In this document: one piece after another, positions 36,060-45,167 of the stretch
How the letters are laid out: every line of letters begins with the position of its first letter
How positions within the stretch are numbered: position 1 is the stretch's first letter
NCBI RefSeq assembly: GCF_900128985.1
Contig: NZ_FQUC01000014.1
Span: 1 to 64,000 of the forward strand
DNA: 64,000 nucleotides
From: Indolivaga macrotermitis
GTDB taxonomy: Bacteria > Bacteroidota > Bacteroidia > Bacteroidales > Dysgonomonadaceae
Direction of reading: 5' to 3'
Made by a program: the position numbers and the translations under genes
Notes under the pieces: model-generated
Seen by the model: only the letters and a program-made list of their open reading frames with translations
Told to the model about the DNA's origin: nothing
Database searches by the model: none

Positions 36060-37451
36060 ATGAGATTATTCAAAATAGTTTGTTTAACAGTATTATCAGT
36101 TCTGGTTTTATCTGCTGATTATCTCAATGCCCAAGTGCGTATTCTTACCATCGGTGATTCTACTATGGCAGATTACGATGTGGAAAAACGAAGCGGCGAG
36201 AATGAAATGCGTGGCTGGGGGCAGATGTTACCCTTGTTCCTAACAAATGGGGCAGTATCTACTAATGCGGCAAAAAACGGACGAAGCTCCAAATCGTTTT
36301 ACTATGAGTTTTGGCTCGACTTGAGGGATACGCTAAAACCGGGCGATTATGTTTTTATTCAATTCGGGCATAATGACGAAAAAGCTCAGGGGCTCGATAG
36401 TGATCCCGATGATCATAAAGGACGTGGTACTGCTGCGTGGGGACAATATCAGGAATACCTCAAACGATATGTCGATGAGTCTAGAGAAAGAGGTGCTGTA
36501 CCTGTGTTATTGACTCCGGTTGTACGTTGCTTATTGGACGAAAATGATAATACAAAACTCTCGGGACAAGGAATGCATAGTTTAAGGGAAATCGCGGCGA
36601 ACGATTCAACAATGAATTATCCGATGGCTATGCGTGCCCTTGCTCGTAATCTGAATGTTCCTTTGGTGGATATGACCTTGCTGACGGAAAAACTTGTTCT
36701 GGGATACGGCGCGGAGAAAGCCCGCGAGATTATTTATGCAAAAAATGATAATACTCACCTGAAAGCTAAAGGAGGTATTTTGTTTGCTAGGCTTGCCGTT
36801 GAGGATTTGCTGAAACAGGGAATCCTGACAGATTATTTGACAATTCCTTCCGATGATGTTTTATTCAGTTCAAAATTATTCGAAGCAGAGCAAAAGAAAA
36901 AACAGGAACAGCGAATTCAGAAAATAGAAGCACTGAAAAAGAAAGGAGCGAAACCTGTTTTTGCGAAATATTCATTCGAATCCGGAACGAAAGAAGTTTC
37001 TGATGGATTATCGGTTGTTTCAGCTCTGGAAGGTCTGAGATATGTAACAAAGAAGAGTGGCAAGGATTTGATTACTATAACTGGAGATAAGTGGCCTGCC
37101 GGAGATATCGATTTGAATGCTACCCGTTATCTGGAGTTAGCTATCACTCCCGATGCAGGAATGTTGTCTATCGATTCAATCTCATTCCAACTGAAAAGTG
37201 TAGGTGGCGATGGCATGTTCTTTACTGCTTTGGGTAGTAGTGATCCGTCATTTGCCAAAACCGAAACATTAGCCTTGATGGAACGGCTGCCTCAGGATAA
37301 GGAGACTTCCTTTGGAGCAGCTACCTTTGTTGAGGTACCAAAAGGTAAGACATTCTACTTACGGATATACCCATGGTACGCTGCTGAAATTCAGAATAAA
37401 TATTTATCTGTACCATTAATTTCTATTTCAGGATTAACTATTATTGAATAA
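36060..37451 (+). CDS. CE12 rhamnogalacturonan acetylesterase with extra C-terminal domain
   Basis: CE12 removes acetyl groups from rhamnogalacturonan. The 463-residue protein has a signal peptide (NAQ) and an SGNH hydrolase fold: nucleophile Ser in IGDSTMAD (about residue 34), Gly block AAKNGRSSKSF, Asn in GHNDEK (about 103) and Asp/His in NDNTHLKAKG (about 236). Residues about 285-463 form a second beta-rich domain (FAKYSFESGT, LELAITPDAG) that may bind carbohydrate. It is 5 bp upstream of a second, single-domain CE12 gene. Confidence 0.9.
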   Translation: MRLFKIVCLTVLSVLVLSADYLNAQVRILTIGDSTMADYDVEKRSGENEMRGWGQMLPLFLTNGAVSTNAAKNGRSSKSFYYEFWLDLRDTLKPGDYVFIQFGHNDEKAQGLDSDPDDHKGRGTAAWGQYQEYLKRYVDESRERGAVPVLLTPVVRCLLDENDNTKLSGQGMHSLREIAANDSTMNYPMAMRALARNLNVPLVDMTLLTEKLVLGYGAEKAREIIYAKNDNTHLKAKGGILFARLAVEDLLKQGILTDYLTIPSDDVLFSSKLFEAEQKKKQEQRIQKIEALKKKGAKPVFAKYSFESGTKEVSDGLSVVSALEGLRYVTKKSGKDLITITGDKWPAGDIDLNATRYLELAITPDAGMLSIDSISFQLKSVGGDGMFFTALGSSDPSFAKTETLALMERLPQDKETSFGAATFVEVPKGKTFYLRIYPWYAAEIQNKYLSVPLISISGLTIIE

Positions 37452-37456
37452 CAGAA

Positions 37457-38242
37457 ATGAAAAAGTATAAGATTTTATTGTGGCTTCTGCCTGTTTTGCT
37501 AGTGTTGGTTTCGGCAAAAGAAAGGCCTGTACATATATTTATGGCCGGTGATTCTACTATGGCCTTGAAGCCTTTATCCAAAATGGTATTGGATAGTATT
37601 ACCGGAGACAGTATTGCTGAACCTTTTCCTGAGAGGGGATGGGGACAGTTGCTTCCTGAATTTTTCGATAACAATGTAGAAGTGGTCGATTATGCCCAAA
37701 ATGGACGTAGTAGCCGTACTTTTATAGAGCAAGGCTGGTGGCAAAAAATTCTGGATGAAATGCAGGCCGGTGATTATGTGGTAATACAGTTCGGACACAA
37801 CGATTCGGCTGCCGACCGTCCCGACCGTTATACACCGCCCGAAGAGTATGTGAAGAACTTTTCGATGTTTGTCGATCAGGTGAAAGAACGGGGAGGCAAT
37901 CCGGTTATATGCACTTCGGTGGTAAGGCGCCGTTTTGATAAAAACGGAAATTTTCTGGATTCTCATGGCGAATATGTCGAACTGGCGAGGAAGGTTGCTA
38001 GGGATAAGGGAGTGCCTATGATAGATATGTATGAAAAAAGTAAAAGCCTGATGATCGGTCTTGGCGAAAGCAAATCGACCGCCCTGTTCCTGCATGTGAA
38101 ATCCGGAACCAATCGCAATTTTCCGGGGGGAAGGATTGATAACACTCATTTTGTGGAAGAAGGTGCGAGAACAATGGCCGGACTTTTTGTTGAAGGCTTG
38201 AAAGAAAATAATATAAGTAGTTTAACTAAAAATCTAAAATAA
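37457..38242 (+). CDS. CE12 rhamnogalacturonan acetylesterase
   Basis: The 261-residue SGNH esterase has a signal peptide (VSAK). It carries the Ser block MAGDSTMAL (about residue 34), RGWGQLLPEFF, AQNGRSSRTF, QFGHNDSAADRP with the oxyanion Asn, and DNTHFVEEGA with the catalytic Asp and His. It lacks the second domain of its neighbour at 36060-37451. Its stop codon overlaps the GH43 start by 1 bp, so they are translationally coupled. Confidence 0.93.
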   Translation: MKKYKILLWLLPVLLVLVSAKERPVHIFMAGDSTMALKPLSKMVLDSITGDSIAEPFPERGWGQLLPEFFDNNVEVVDYAQNGRSSRTFIEQGWWQKILDEMQAGDYVVIQFGHNDSAADRPDRYTPPEEYVKNFSMFVDQVKERGGNPVICTSVVRRRFDKNGNFLDSHGEYVELARKVARDKGVPMIDMYEKSKSLMIGLGESKSTALFLHVKSGTNRNFPGGRIDNTHFVEEGARTMAGLFVEGLKENNISSLTKNLK

Positions 38243-39873
38243 TGAACTTGTTGAAAATAGGAATTGCCGGGTTGTTGCTGAGCTTATCGCTGACACCGTC
38301 TTTCGCCCAGGACGCTGTATCTCAGACATGGGTTGCTGACTTGGGTAACGGGATGTATAAAAACCCGATTCTTTATGCGGACTATTCTGACCCTGATGCT
38401 TGCCGGGTTGGAGATGATTATTACATGACAGCATCTAGTTTTAACTGTATTCCGGGGTTGCCGATTCTTCATTCGAAGGACTTGGTAAACTGGACAATTA
38501 TAGGATATGCAATAGACCGGATGCCCGAGAATGCTCTGTTCGGAACCGGAGTAAATCATGGTGGTAACGTCTGGGCTCCTGCTATACGTTATCATAATGG
38601 TGAATTTTATATTTATTACGGAGATCCGGATCTGGGTATTTTTATGACCAAAACAAAAGATCCCGCCGGAACATGGGAGCCGCTTGTGTTGGTCAAAGAG
38701 GGAAAAGGGCTGATTGATTCCTGTCCTCTTTTTGATGATGACGGCAATGTTTATCTCGCTCATGGTTATGCCGGTAGTCGTGCGGGAATTAAAAGCTTGT
38801 TAGCTGTTACCCGCTTAACCCCCGATGGTAAAAAAGCAGTAGGTGAGTCCCGTATTATATATGACGGGCATGATATAGATCCAACTATCGAAGGCCCTAA
38901 GTTTTATAAAAGGAACGGATATTATTATATTTTCGCTCCTGCCGGAGGGGTTGCCACCGGTTGGCAAGTGGCAATGAGGTCTAAATCTGTTTTTGGCCCG
39001 TATGAACGTAAGATAGTAATGGCACAAGGAAAATCTCCGATTAATGGCCCTCACCAGGGTGCTTGGGTAGACACTTCTACCGGCGAAGACTGGTTTATCC
39101 ACTTTCAGGATGTTGGAGCAATAGGGCGTATTACCCATTTACAACCAATGGTCTGGAAAAACGATTGGCCGGTAATAGGTATCGACGAGGATGGAGACGG
39201 ATCGGGCGATCCCGTATTAACTTATAAGAAACCGAATGTAGGTAAAACATATCCGATAGCTACTCCTGCCGAAAGTGATGAGTTTTCTGCCGGAACATTA
39301 GGCTTACAATGGCAATGGCATGCTAACCCTCAGTCGTGGTGGTATTTTGCCGATTCAACTAAAGGGCTGTTGAGTTTATATTCAGTACCTGTTGTAGACG
39401 GATATAAGAGTTTGTGGGATGCTCCTAACCTTTTATTACAAAAAGCTCCGGCACCCGAGTTTACAACGACAATGAAATTAACGCTTGTTCCGGATAACCG
39501 ATTCTTTGGAGAGAAAACCGGCTTGGTTGTAATGGGTTTGGATTATGGAGTGCTTACATTTGAAAATACAGAGAATGGGTTTGTTCTATCCCAAGCGGAA
39601 TGTATAAAGGCGGAAAAAGGAACTACTGAAAAAGTGAATGCTTCGGTAACACTAAAAAATCCAACGGTATATTTGAGGGTGAAAATATCAGAAGGAGCCG
39701 TTTGTACATTTTCGTATAGCGAAGACGGGAAGAAATTTACTACATTGGGCAATACATTCCAGGCTAAAGAAGGTAAGTGGATTGGAGCTAAGGTAGGAAC
39801 ATTCTGTAACCGTCCGATAGGCGGAAATGATGGAGGACGTGTTGATATCGACTGGTTCAGACTGACCAAGTAA
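38242..39873 (+). CDS. GH43 family glycosidase with C-terminal beta-sandwich
   Basis: GH43 enzymes include arabinofuranosidases and xylosidases that clip pectin side chains. The 543-residue protein has a signal peptide (SFAQ). The five-bladed propeller (about residues 40-330) has the catalytic base Asp in YADYSDPDA, the pKa-modulating Asp in LIDSCPLFDDDG and the acid Glu in TIEGPKF (about residue 217). Residues about 345-543 form a concanavalin-like beta-sandwich found in several GH43 subfamilies. The exact substrate cannot be told. Copy F of the palindrome follows. Confidence 0.92.
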   Translation: MNLLKIGIAGLLLSLSLTPSFAQDAVSQTWVADLGNGMYKNPILYADYSDPDACRVGDDYYMTASSFNCIPGLPILHSKDLVNWTIIGYAIDRMPENALFGTGVNHGGNVWAPAIRYHNGEFYIYYGDPDLGIFMTKTKDPAGTWEPLVLVKEGKGLIDSCPLFDDDGNVYLAHGYAGSRAGIKSLLAVTRLTPDGKKAVGESRIIYDGHDIDPTIEGPKFYKRNGYYYIFAPAGGVATGWQVAMRSKSVFGPYERKIVMAQGKSPINGPHQGAWVDTSTGEDWFIHFQDVGAIGRITHLQPMVWKNDWPVIGIDEDGDGSGDPVLTYKKPNVGKTYPIATPAESDEFSAGTLGLQWQWHANPQSWWYFADSTKGLLSLYSVPVVDGYKSLWDAPNLLLQKAPAPEFTTTMKLTLVPDNRFFGEKTGLVVMGLDYGVLTFENTENGFVLSQAECIKAEKGTTEKVNASVTLKNPTVYLRVKISEGAVCTFSYSEDGKKFTTLGNTFQAKEGKWIGAKVGTFCNRPIGGNDGGRVDIDWFRLTK

Positions 39874-39881
39874 ATAAATTG

Positions 39882-39892
39882 GGTCTGAGACC
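39882..39892 (+). repeat. Leader palindrome, copy F
   Basis: GGTC-TGA-GACC followed by TTAAATA lies 17 bp before the esterase start at 39910. It matches copy E in its palindrome and 3' flank, but lacks the upstream block because GH43 coding sequence lies there. Confidence 0.6.
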
Positions 39893-39909
39893 TTAAATAT
39901 TCGAGATAT

Positions 39910-40890
39910 ATGAAAATTATTCTGTCTTCCATTATATTCTTTTTCAGTATAAGTTTATTTGCTCAGGAGAATAAGGTAGTTGTGCCCCGTGATACGAGTT
40001 TTGCTCTTTATACTACTTATATAAAAGAGTCTAAAAAGAGACCCTATATTAAGATGGTAAAACCCGACTTGCCAAAAGGTGTCGAAGCATTTGAAAATGT
40101 GGAATATTCTTTTCCGTACGAGGGTAGGGCATTGGTCGTAAATGTGTACCGACCAAAGGATAAGAAAAAATATCCCGCACTATTAATGGTGCACGGAGGA
40201 GGATGGAATTCGGGGAACCTTACCTTACAGATTCCTATGGCGCAGGCTATAGCATCGAAAGGATATGTTGCAATACCTGTAGAATACCGGTTGTCCCCCG
40301 AAGCCGGTTATCCGTCCGGTGTGTATGACCTGAAAACCGCTGTCAGATGGATGAAAGCCAATGCTGATAAGTATGGAATAGATACTACTCGCATAGCTAT
40401 ATCCGGTTGTTCCGCAGGAGGACAATTGGCCGGACTGATAGGAGCGACGAATGGACAACCTCAATTCGAAGATCGTAAAGAATATGCGAATCATTCGAGT
40501 ACGGTACAGGCTGTAATTAATATAGACGGTATTTCGGATTTTACGGTTGAAGAAGCCTTGGAAGATGTACGTGCAACTATAGCTAAAGGAAAGGTTTCTG
40601 CATCAGTTAAGTGGTTCGGAGGAACTATCGAAGAAAAACCAGATGACTGGAAAGCCGCATCTTCTGTATTCTGGGTGACACCGCAATCGGCCCCGGTTTG
40701 TTTTATTAATAGTTCTATAGACCGTTTCCATCAGGGTCGTGACGAGATTATCGAAAAACTGAGTGCTTACAATATTTATACGGAAGTACATTCTATACCC
40801 GATACACCGCACCCGTTTTGGTTATTCGAACCGTGGTTCGATACTACTGTCGGGTATATGACCGCTTATCTTGATAAGATGTTTAAGTAA
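39910..40890 (+). CDS. Alpha/beta-hydrolase esterase
   Basis: The 326-residue exported protein (signal peptide to LFAQ) is an alpha/beta hydrolase of the acetyl-esterase/HSL-like type. The oxyanion motif is HGGGWNSGN (about residue 94), the nucleophile Ser is in GCSAGGQLAG (about residue 168), with Asp in SSIDRFH (about 268) and His in TPHPFW (about 300). In this operon it probably removes acetyl, methyl or feruloyl groups (inference). Its 3' end overlaps the convergent helicase gene by 8 bp. Confidence 0.88.
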   Translation: MKIILSSIIFFFSISLFAQENKVVVPRDTSFALYTTYIKESKKRPYIKMVKPDLPKGVEAFENVEYSFPYEGRALVVNVYRPKDKKKYPALLMVHGGGWNSGNLTLQIPMAQAIASKGYVAIPVEYRLSPEAGYPSGVYDLKTAVRWMKANADKYGIDTTRIAISGCSAGGQLAGLIGATNGQPQFEDRKEYANHSSTVQAVINIDGISDFTVEEALEDVRATIAKGKVSASVKWFGGTIEEKPDDWKAASSVFWVTPQSAPVCFINSSIDRFHQGRDEIIEKLSAYNIYTEVHSIPDTPHPFWLFEPWFDTTVGYMTAYLDKMFK

Positions 40891-43045
40891 TTTCATTTCT
40901 TCCGGATCTGAGGTGATTCAGAACCGCTTTGATATCCATATAAGTACATTCCTTGGGCAATAACTCTTTTAGAGCCGAAAGGGATGTACTTGTATTTTGT
41001 TTCTGTATGACGGGTATCATATAGCTGAGCTTCGATTCGGGAATAAGTTGTTCAACAGCTATTTCGCCTGAAAGGATAAAATCAGCCAAATGATTTTCTA
41101 TAGTAGTTGTAGACAGGTTTCGCTCGGTGGCAATCTGCTTGATATTCATTCCTTCGTTGAATAAAGACAGTGTGATTTTTTTACTGTCTCCCTTCTGAGG
41201 CTTGGATTTCTTTTCGGGCTCAATGCTTTCAGTGATCTGAGGTGTGATTCTTCTTAAAGTAAGATCTGTTGTCAACTGAATATCTCCGTACGAAATATGT
41301 TCTAATTTTTCGAGTAGCTTTAAAAGTGTTGCGTGTATCTCCGAAACTTTCTTGACATACGCTTTTACTTTCGATTTTTTAGTATAAGCTGCCAGATGTT
41401 CTTCTATAGGGACTATTATTTTTGTCTGGATATCATTGTGAAAATACAGAATGGCCTTTTGTACCCGCTCTTCCAGTCTTGTTATATCGGGTTTAGGGAC
41501 GGATAATATTACCCGGAGTTCCTTCTGAAAGTTTCTGGCTATTTCATCCTGTTTTTTAACATCGACATAGAGGCGGGAAATCATTCCTAAAACTTCTTCC
41601 TGATCGGGGATCTTTTTTTCTGAAGCTATTTCGTTAAATGACTGGATCGACCGGATGTACGGAGTCCAATCGAAATAACGAAGTAATTGCTCTGCACAGA
41701 AACGAGGTTTTTCCTGCTCCAATATCTCTTGCAGGGTATTTACCGGCTGCTCTTTCTTGGAGAATTCTATGGCATAAGGATCGGTGCTGATACTATGCTG
41801 AGTAAGGCGCGAATACAAAACAATGCCTCCTAATGATGTACAACGGCTGAGCGCTACATATACTTGCCCGGCAGCAAAAGCCTGCCCTGCGTCTATGATT
41901 ACATGGTCGAAGGTCAATCCCTGGCTTTTGTGTATAGTAATAGCCCAAGCCAGACGGATAGGATATTGGGTGAACGACCCTAGTTCTTCTTCCTCTATTT
42001 CTCCTGAATCTTCATTGAGTCTGTATCGGACGTTTCGCCATGATTCTTTATCTACCTCCAAGAGGTCTCCGTTTTCGAAACGGACTATGATAGATTCTTC
42101 CTTCAGGCTTTCGATAATGCCAATTTTTCCATTATAATAACGGCGTGACTCTCCAGCATCGTTTTTAATGAACATGATCTGTGCTCCTGCTTTCAGAGTC
42201 AGGTCGTTATCGGTAGGTAAAGCATTCTCCGAAAAGTCGCCCCTGATTTGCCCTTTGAATGTGAACTCTTTGCTTTGCAGGCGCGATAGTTCTGCTTTAT
42301 TTATCTGGTCAGCTTTGTAGTTGTGGGTACAAAGTGTTACATATTGGCTATCCTTAGGCGGTACAAATTGTGGATTGTAGTGGCTGTTTAGTAATTCCAG
42401 ATCAGCCGTAGTTGTACGGTTATTACGGATACGGTTAAGTATTTCGACAAATTGCGGGTCATTTTGCCTGTATATTGTTTTCAGTTCCAGATAGAGTAAT
42501 GGATATTCTGCCAGTACTTGTGCATGGAAAAAGAAAGGAGACTGATAAAACGATTTCAGTATTTCCCATTCAGTATTCTGAACTACGGGCGGTAATTGGA
42601 ACATATCGCCAATCAGCAGCAATTGTACACCTCCGAACGGATGAGTGTTATTTCTGTACCTTCGGAGCATGTAATCAACGGCATCCAGCATATCGGCACG
42701 CAGCATACTAACTTCGTCGATAACGAGGAGTTCCAGTTCGCGCAGCATTTCAATCTTCGAACGACGCAGTTTGAAGTGGTAGTCCAGCTTCTTTTTTCCT
42801 TCGAAATTGGGTGTGAACGGTTCGAAAGGAAGCTGAAGCAATGAATGTAAGGTTACCCCTCCGGCATTGATCGCAGCGACTCCCGTAGGGGCAGCTACAA
42901 TTATATTTTTATTGCAATGGCTCCTGATATAATGGAGAAAGGTTGTCTTACCTGTTCCTGCCTTCCCGGTCAGATATACCGATTGCGATGTATGGCAAAC
43001 GATATCTGATGCCAGCTTGAATGTATCGCTGATTGTAATATTCAT
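40883..43045 (-). CDS. RecD/Pif1-like helicase with C-terminal helix-turn-helix
   Basis: The 720-residue protein is a superfamily 1 helicase. Walker A is GKAGTGKTT (about residues 26-34), Walker B LVIDEVSMLRADMLDAVD (about 110), and motifs V/VI IHKSQGLTFDHVIID and YVALSRCTSLGG (about 370-405). The C-terminal third is charged and helical and contains an HTH_40-type region (MNIKQIATERNLSTTTIENHL, about 645-665). The job is probably DNA repair or replication support. It is not part of the pectin operon; it converges on it with an 8-bp overlap and lies 3 bp after the thioesterase gene. Confidence 0.88.
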   Translation of the reverse strand: MNITISDTFKLASDIVCHTSQSVYLTGKAGTGKTTFLHYIRSHCNKNIIVAAPTGVAAINAGGVTLHSLLQLPFEPFTPNFEGKKKLDYHFKLRRSKIEMLRELELLVIDEVSMLRADMLDAVDYMLRRYRNNTHPFGGVQLLLIGDMFQLPPVVQNTEWEILKSFYQSPFFFHAQVLAEYPLLYLELKTIYRQNDPQFVEILNRIRNNRTTTADLELLNSHYNPQFVPPKDSQYVTLCTHNYKADQINKAELSRLQSKEFTFKGQIRGDFSENALPTDNDLTLKAGAQIMFIKNDAGESRRYYNGKIGIIESLKEESIIVRFENGDLLEVDKESWRNVRYRLNEDSGEIEEEELGSFTQYPIRLAWAITIHKSQGLTFDHVIIDAGQAFAAGQVYVALSRCTSLGGIVLYSRLTQHSISTDPYAIEFSKKEQPVNTLQEILEQEKPRFCAEQLLRYFDWTPYIRSIQSFNEIASEKKIPDQEEVLGMISRLYVDVKKQDEIARNFQKELRVILSVPKPDITRLEERVQKAILYFHNDIQTKIIVPIEEHLAAYTKKSKVKAYVKKVSEIHATLLKLLEKLEHISYGDIQLTTDLTLRRITPQITESIEPEKKSKPQKGDSKKITLSLFNEGMNIKQIATERNLSTTTIENHLADFILSGEIAVEQLIPESKLSYMIPVIQKQNTSTSLSALKELLPKECTYMDIKAVLNHLRSGRNEIT

Positions 43046-43047
43046 AT

Positions 43048-43419
43048 TTATAGCTTAGACATGAATTTTTCTTTGTCCACTATAAAACGGACATGTGTAC
43101 CTTCGCCAATAATTCCTGTATTATCTTTGGCGGAAACTGAGAATGTTAGTTTACGCCGGTCTATTTCGGTAAGTACAGCGGTTGCAACGATGGTACTACC
43201 GGTTCCTGAAGGTTTGATATGCGTGGTATTCATTTCTGAACCCACAGTTGTCGAACCTTCCGGCAGGTATGCGGCAACTGCTTTCATTGCAGCATTTTCC
43301 ATCAGGGCAATCATCGCCGGAGTGGCAAATACTGCGAGGTCACCCGACCCTAAGGCAGATGCGATATTGTTATTGTCAACTATTGTTTCGCTACTGAATG
43401 ATAAACCTTCTTTAAGCAT
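43048..43419 (-). CDS. Hotdog-fold thioesterase (FlK-like)
   Basis: The 123-residue protein fits the small thioesterase family related to fluoroacetyl-CoA thioesterase FlK. It shows FATPAMIALMENAAMKAV with the Thr and Glu used in that family, then GSEMNTTHIKPS and GIIGEGTHVRFIVD with a His. The acyl-CoA substrate is unknown. It is 3 bp upstream of the helicase gene. Copy A of the leader repeat ends about 20 bp before its start. Confidence 0.85.
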   Translation of the reverse strand: MLKEGLSFSSETIVDNNNIASALGSGDLAVFATPAMIALMENAAMKAVAAYLPEGSTTVGSEMNTTHIKPSGTGSTIVATAVLTEIDRRKLTFSVSAKDNTGIIGEGTHVRFIVDKEKFMSKL

Positions 43420-43926
43420 AGTTTTATTATTAGGCGTGTAAGGTCGCAGACCTTTTTATTGTTTTTTGTAAGTAAAATAGCAATGATCAGTTATATTTCG
43501 AAAATGTGTTGGTAAATACTTCCTGCTATTTTTTATCCAAAAATACGAAATATTGGTGGATATACAGAATCCGGAAATTATTAAGTGAAGTTTGCTTTCT
43601 GAGATATTTGTTTTATTTATAAATGATTGGATATGTTGATTGATTTTGTTTGTTTCTGTTTCTCAGATAATTATTATTTCCGGAAATATCTATATTCTGT
43701 ATTTCTACGGTTTACTAAACTTAGTCTTCAAATGTTTTGTTAATAGGGTATTAGCATGAATGTTTAGAAGAGACTTGAATAGTTATTATTTTATATAATA
43801 AAAGAATTAATATTGATCACATTTATATTGTCCGAGAAGTAAATACATTGAGTAAAAAAGATCGCATTCAGATCATGAGAAAAGTAATACCTTTAATAAG
43901 TCTTTTATCCTGAGAGATATAAATAT
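43420..43926. other. 507-bp divergent intergenic stretch
   Basis: It contains copy A of the leader repeat (43440-43552) next to the thioesterase start. The remaining AT-rich sequence up to the AraC-type gene shows no clear promoter box or gene. Confidence 0.55.
43440..43552 (-). repeat. Dispersed leader repeat, copy A
   Basis: On the minus strand a conserved run (GTATTTACC, TTTCGAAATATAACTGATC, ATTGCTATTTTACTTAC, A-rich tract) ends in AAGGTC-TGC-GACCTT (43440-43454), 21 bp before the start at 43419. Copy B at 55846-55962 has the same blocks in order. The outer boundary is approximate. Confidence 0.7.
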
Positions 43927-44802
43927 ATGAGAGAGTTTTTTTTGAAAATAGACGGACAGTCTAATTCCCCCGAAAATTTATTAATAAATCAATTAGCCGA
44001 GACCGATGATTCGTTTACGGTATTTAATATGGAGACAGGCTCCGAGGTTTCGTTAGGAAATCCCGGAGAGAATATAATTGTGTTTTTGCTTAAAGGACGG
44101 ATTGAGATAAGAACGGCAGATGGTTCTCCCATGACCTTGGCAGGAGGCCGTATGTATTCGATGTCGAGCGACTACACTCCGTATATGGGAAAAGTATTGT
44201 TCCCTTCTGTTTATATTGTCTTAAAAGCCGATTCGCTGCTTCCCTATTTTGAGAAGTCGACAATTTTGAAAATCAAAAACAGAAAAGATTTAAGCGGTCA
44301 GGAATTAGGAGCTCTGGATATTCAGAAAATGTTGAGGTTTTTTTTAGCTAGTGTTGTATTCTTGAAGAATAATGAATTACGGTCTAATTTATTGTTTAAC
44401 CTAAAACGCCAGGAACTTATCTTCATTGCGAAAAGAGTATATGACCAGTCCGAATTGATTCGTTTTTTTATTCCGGCACTTGCTCTTGTAAGCGAATTCC
44501 GGCTGGAGGTATTGTCCAAATATACAAACTCGATAACAGTAAAGGAGCTTGCCGAAGATTGTTTTATGACTCCAAAGACTTTCACGAAGTATTTCAAAGA
44601 GGAATTTGGGGATACTCCTCATAAATGGATTATTGAACGTAAGATTAATAGCCTGAATAATTTTATATTTTACCAGAAAGCATCTATTAATGATATTCTG
44701 AAGGAGTTTGGTTTTGCTTCTTTAGGTGAATTGAATAAGTTTTGTGTAAGGTATCAGTTACGGAATATTCTATTAATAACCAAGAGTGCTTCTAAACTGT
44801 AG
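43927..44802 (+). CDS. AraC-family transcriptional regulator
   Basis: The 291-residue protein has an N-terminal cupin-like half (about residues 20-110) and a C-terminal AraC HTH (about 190-285) with ITVKELAEDCFMTPKTFTKYFKEEFG, then HKWIIERKINSL and the second helix pair around INDILKEFGFASLGELNKF. The N-terminal half matches no ligand class I can name. It lies 365 bp upstream of the chaperone-usher-like genes on the same strand and is the obvious candidate regulator (inference). A weak A/T hairpin follows the stop at 44806-44823. Confidence 0.88.
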   Translation: MREFFLKIDGQSNSPENLLINQLAETDDSFTVFNMETGSEVSLGNPGENIIVFLLKGRIEIRTADGSPMTLAGGRMYSMSSDYTPYMGKVLFPSVYIVLKADSLLPYFEKSTILKIKNRKDLSGQELGALDIQKMLRFFLASVVFLKNNELRSNLLFNLKRQELIFIAKRVYDQSELIRFFIPALALVSEFRLEVLSKYTNSITVKELAEDCFMTPKTFTKYFKEEFGDTPHKWIIERKINSLNNFIFYQKASINDILKEFGFASLGELNKFCVRYQLRNILLITKSASKL

Positions 44803-45167
44803 GAGAAAAAAGAGAACTTTTTTGCTAAAAATTGAGTATTTCTACACTTTCGTTACAATTATTTGTGCTTTTTTTATATTATTTCCCTTTTTTTCTGTTT
44901 TTTCTCCCTTTTTTTCCTCTTTTGGAGATGGTGCTGTTCTATCTTTGTAAGCGTAAATAAACAACGACAAATTTAGATTTACTTACTTTATTTGATTGAT
45001 TATTAAGTTGTTGTTTTGGGTTTTTTGAAATGTTGCTTATGCATATTAACAGTTGGTATTTGAGAAGTGTAAGAAACGGTTATCAGAAAAAGTGATTTTT
45101 TAAAGACCTTATTTATGAAAAAGAGTGTGTTGTAAAAAAGTAGAAAAAATTAAACAAAAATTTATCA
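44803..45167. other. 365-bp control region of the surface-fibre operon
   Basis: It holds a weak hairpin (44806-44823), pyrimidine-rich sequence and the -7 box at 44940-44947. It implies an untranslated leader of roughly 215 nt before the subunit gene. No flanking inverted repeats that would mark an invertible promoter were seen. Confidence 0.5.
44940..44947 (+). promoter_or_regulatory. -7 box of the surface-fibre operon
   Basis: TATCTTTG matches TAnnTTTG exactly. The nearest TTTG (44921-44924) is 15 bp away instead of 19-21, so the -33 element is poor. An activator may be needed. Confidence 0.55.

Noticed and set aside
37574-38149. Long antisense frame opposite CE12
   Set aside because: It is a codon-bias shadow of a well-supported esterase; no signal or domain is seen.
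44803-45167. Invertible promoter ahead of the fibre operon
   Set aside because: I looked for flanking inverted repeats because such promoters are common in Bacteroidales surface loci and found none.
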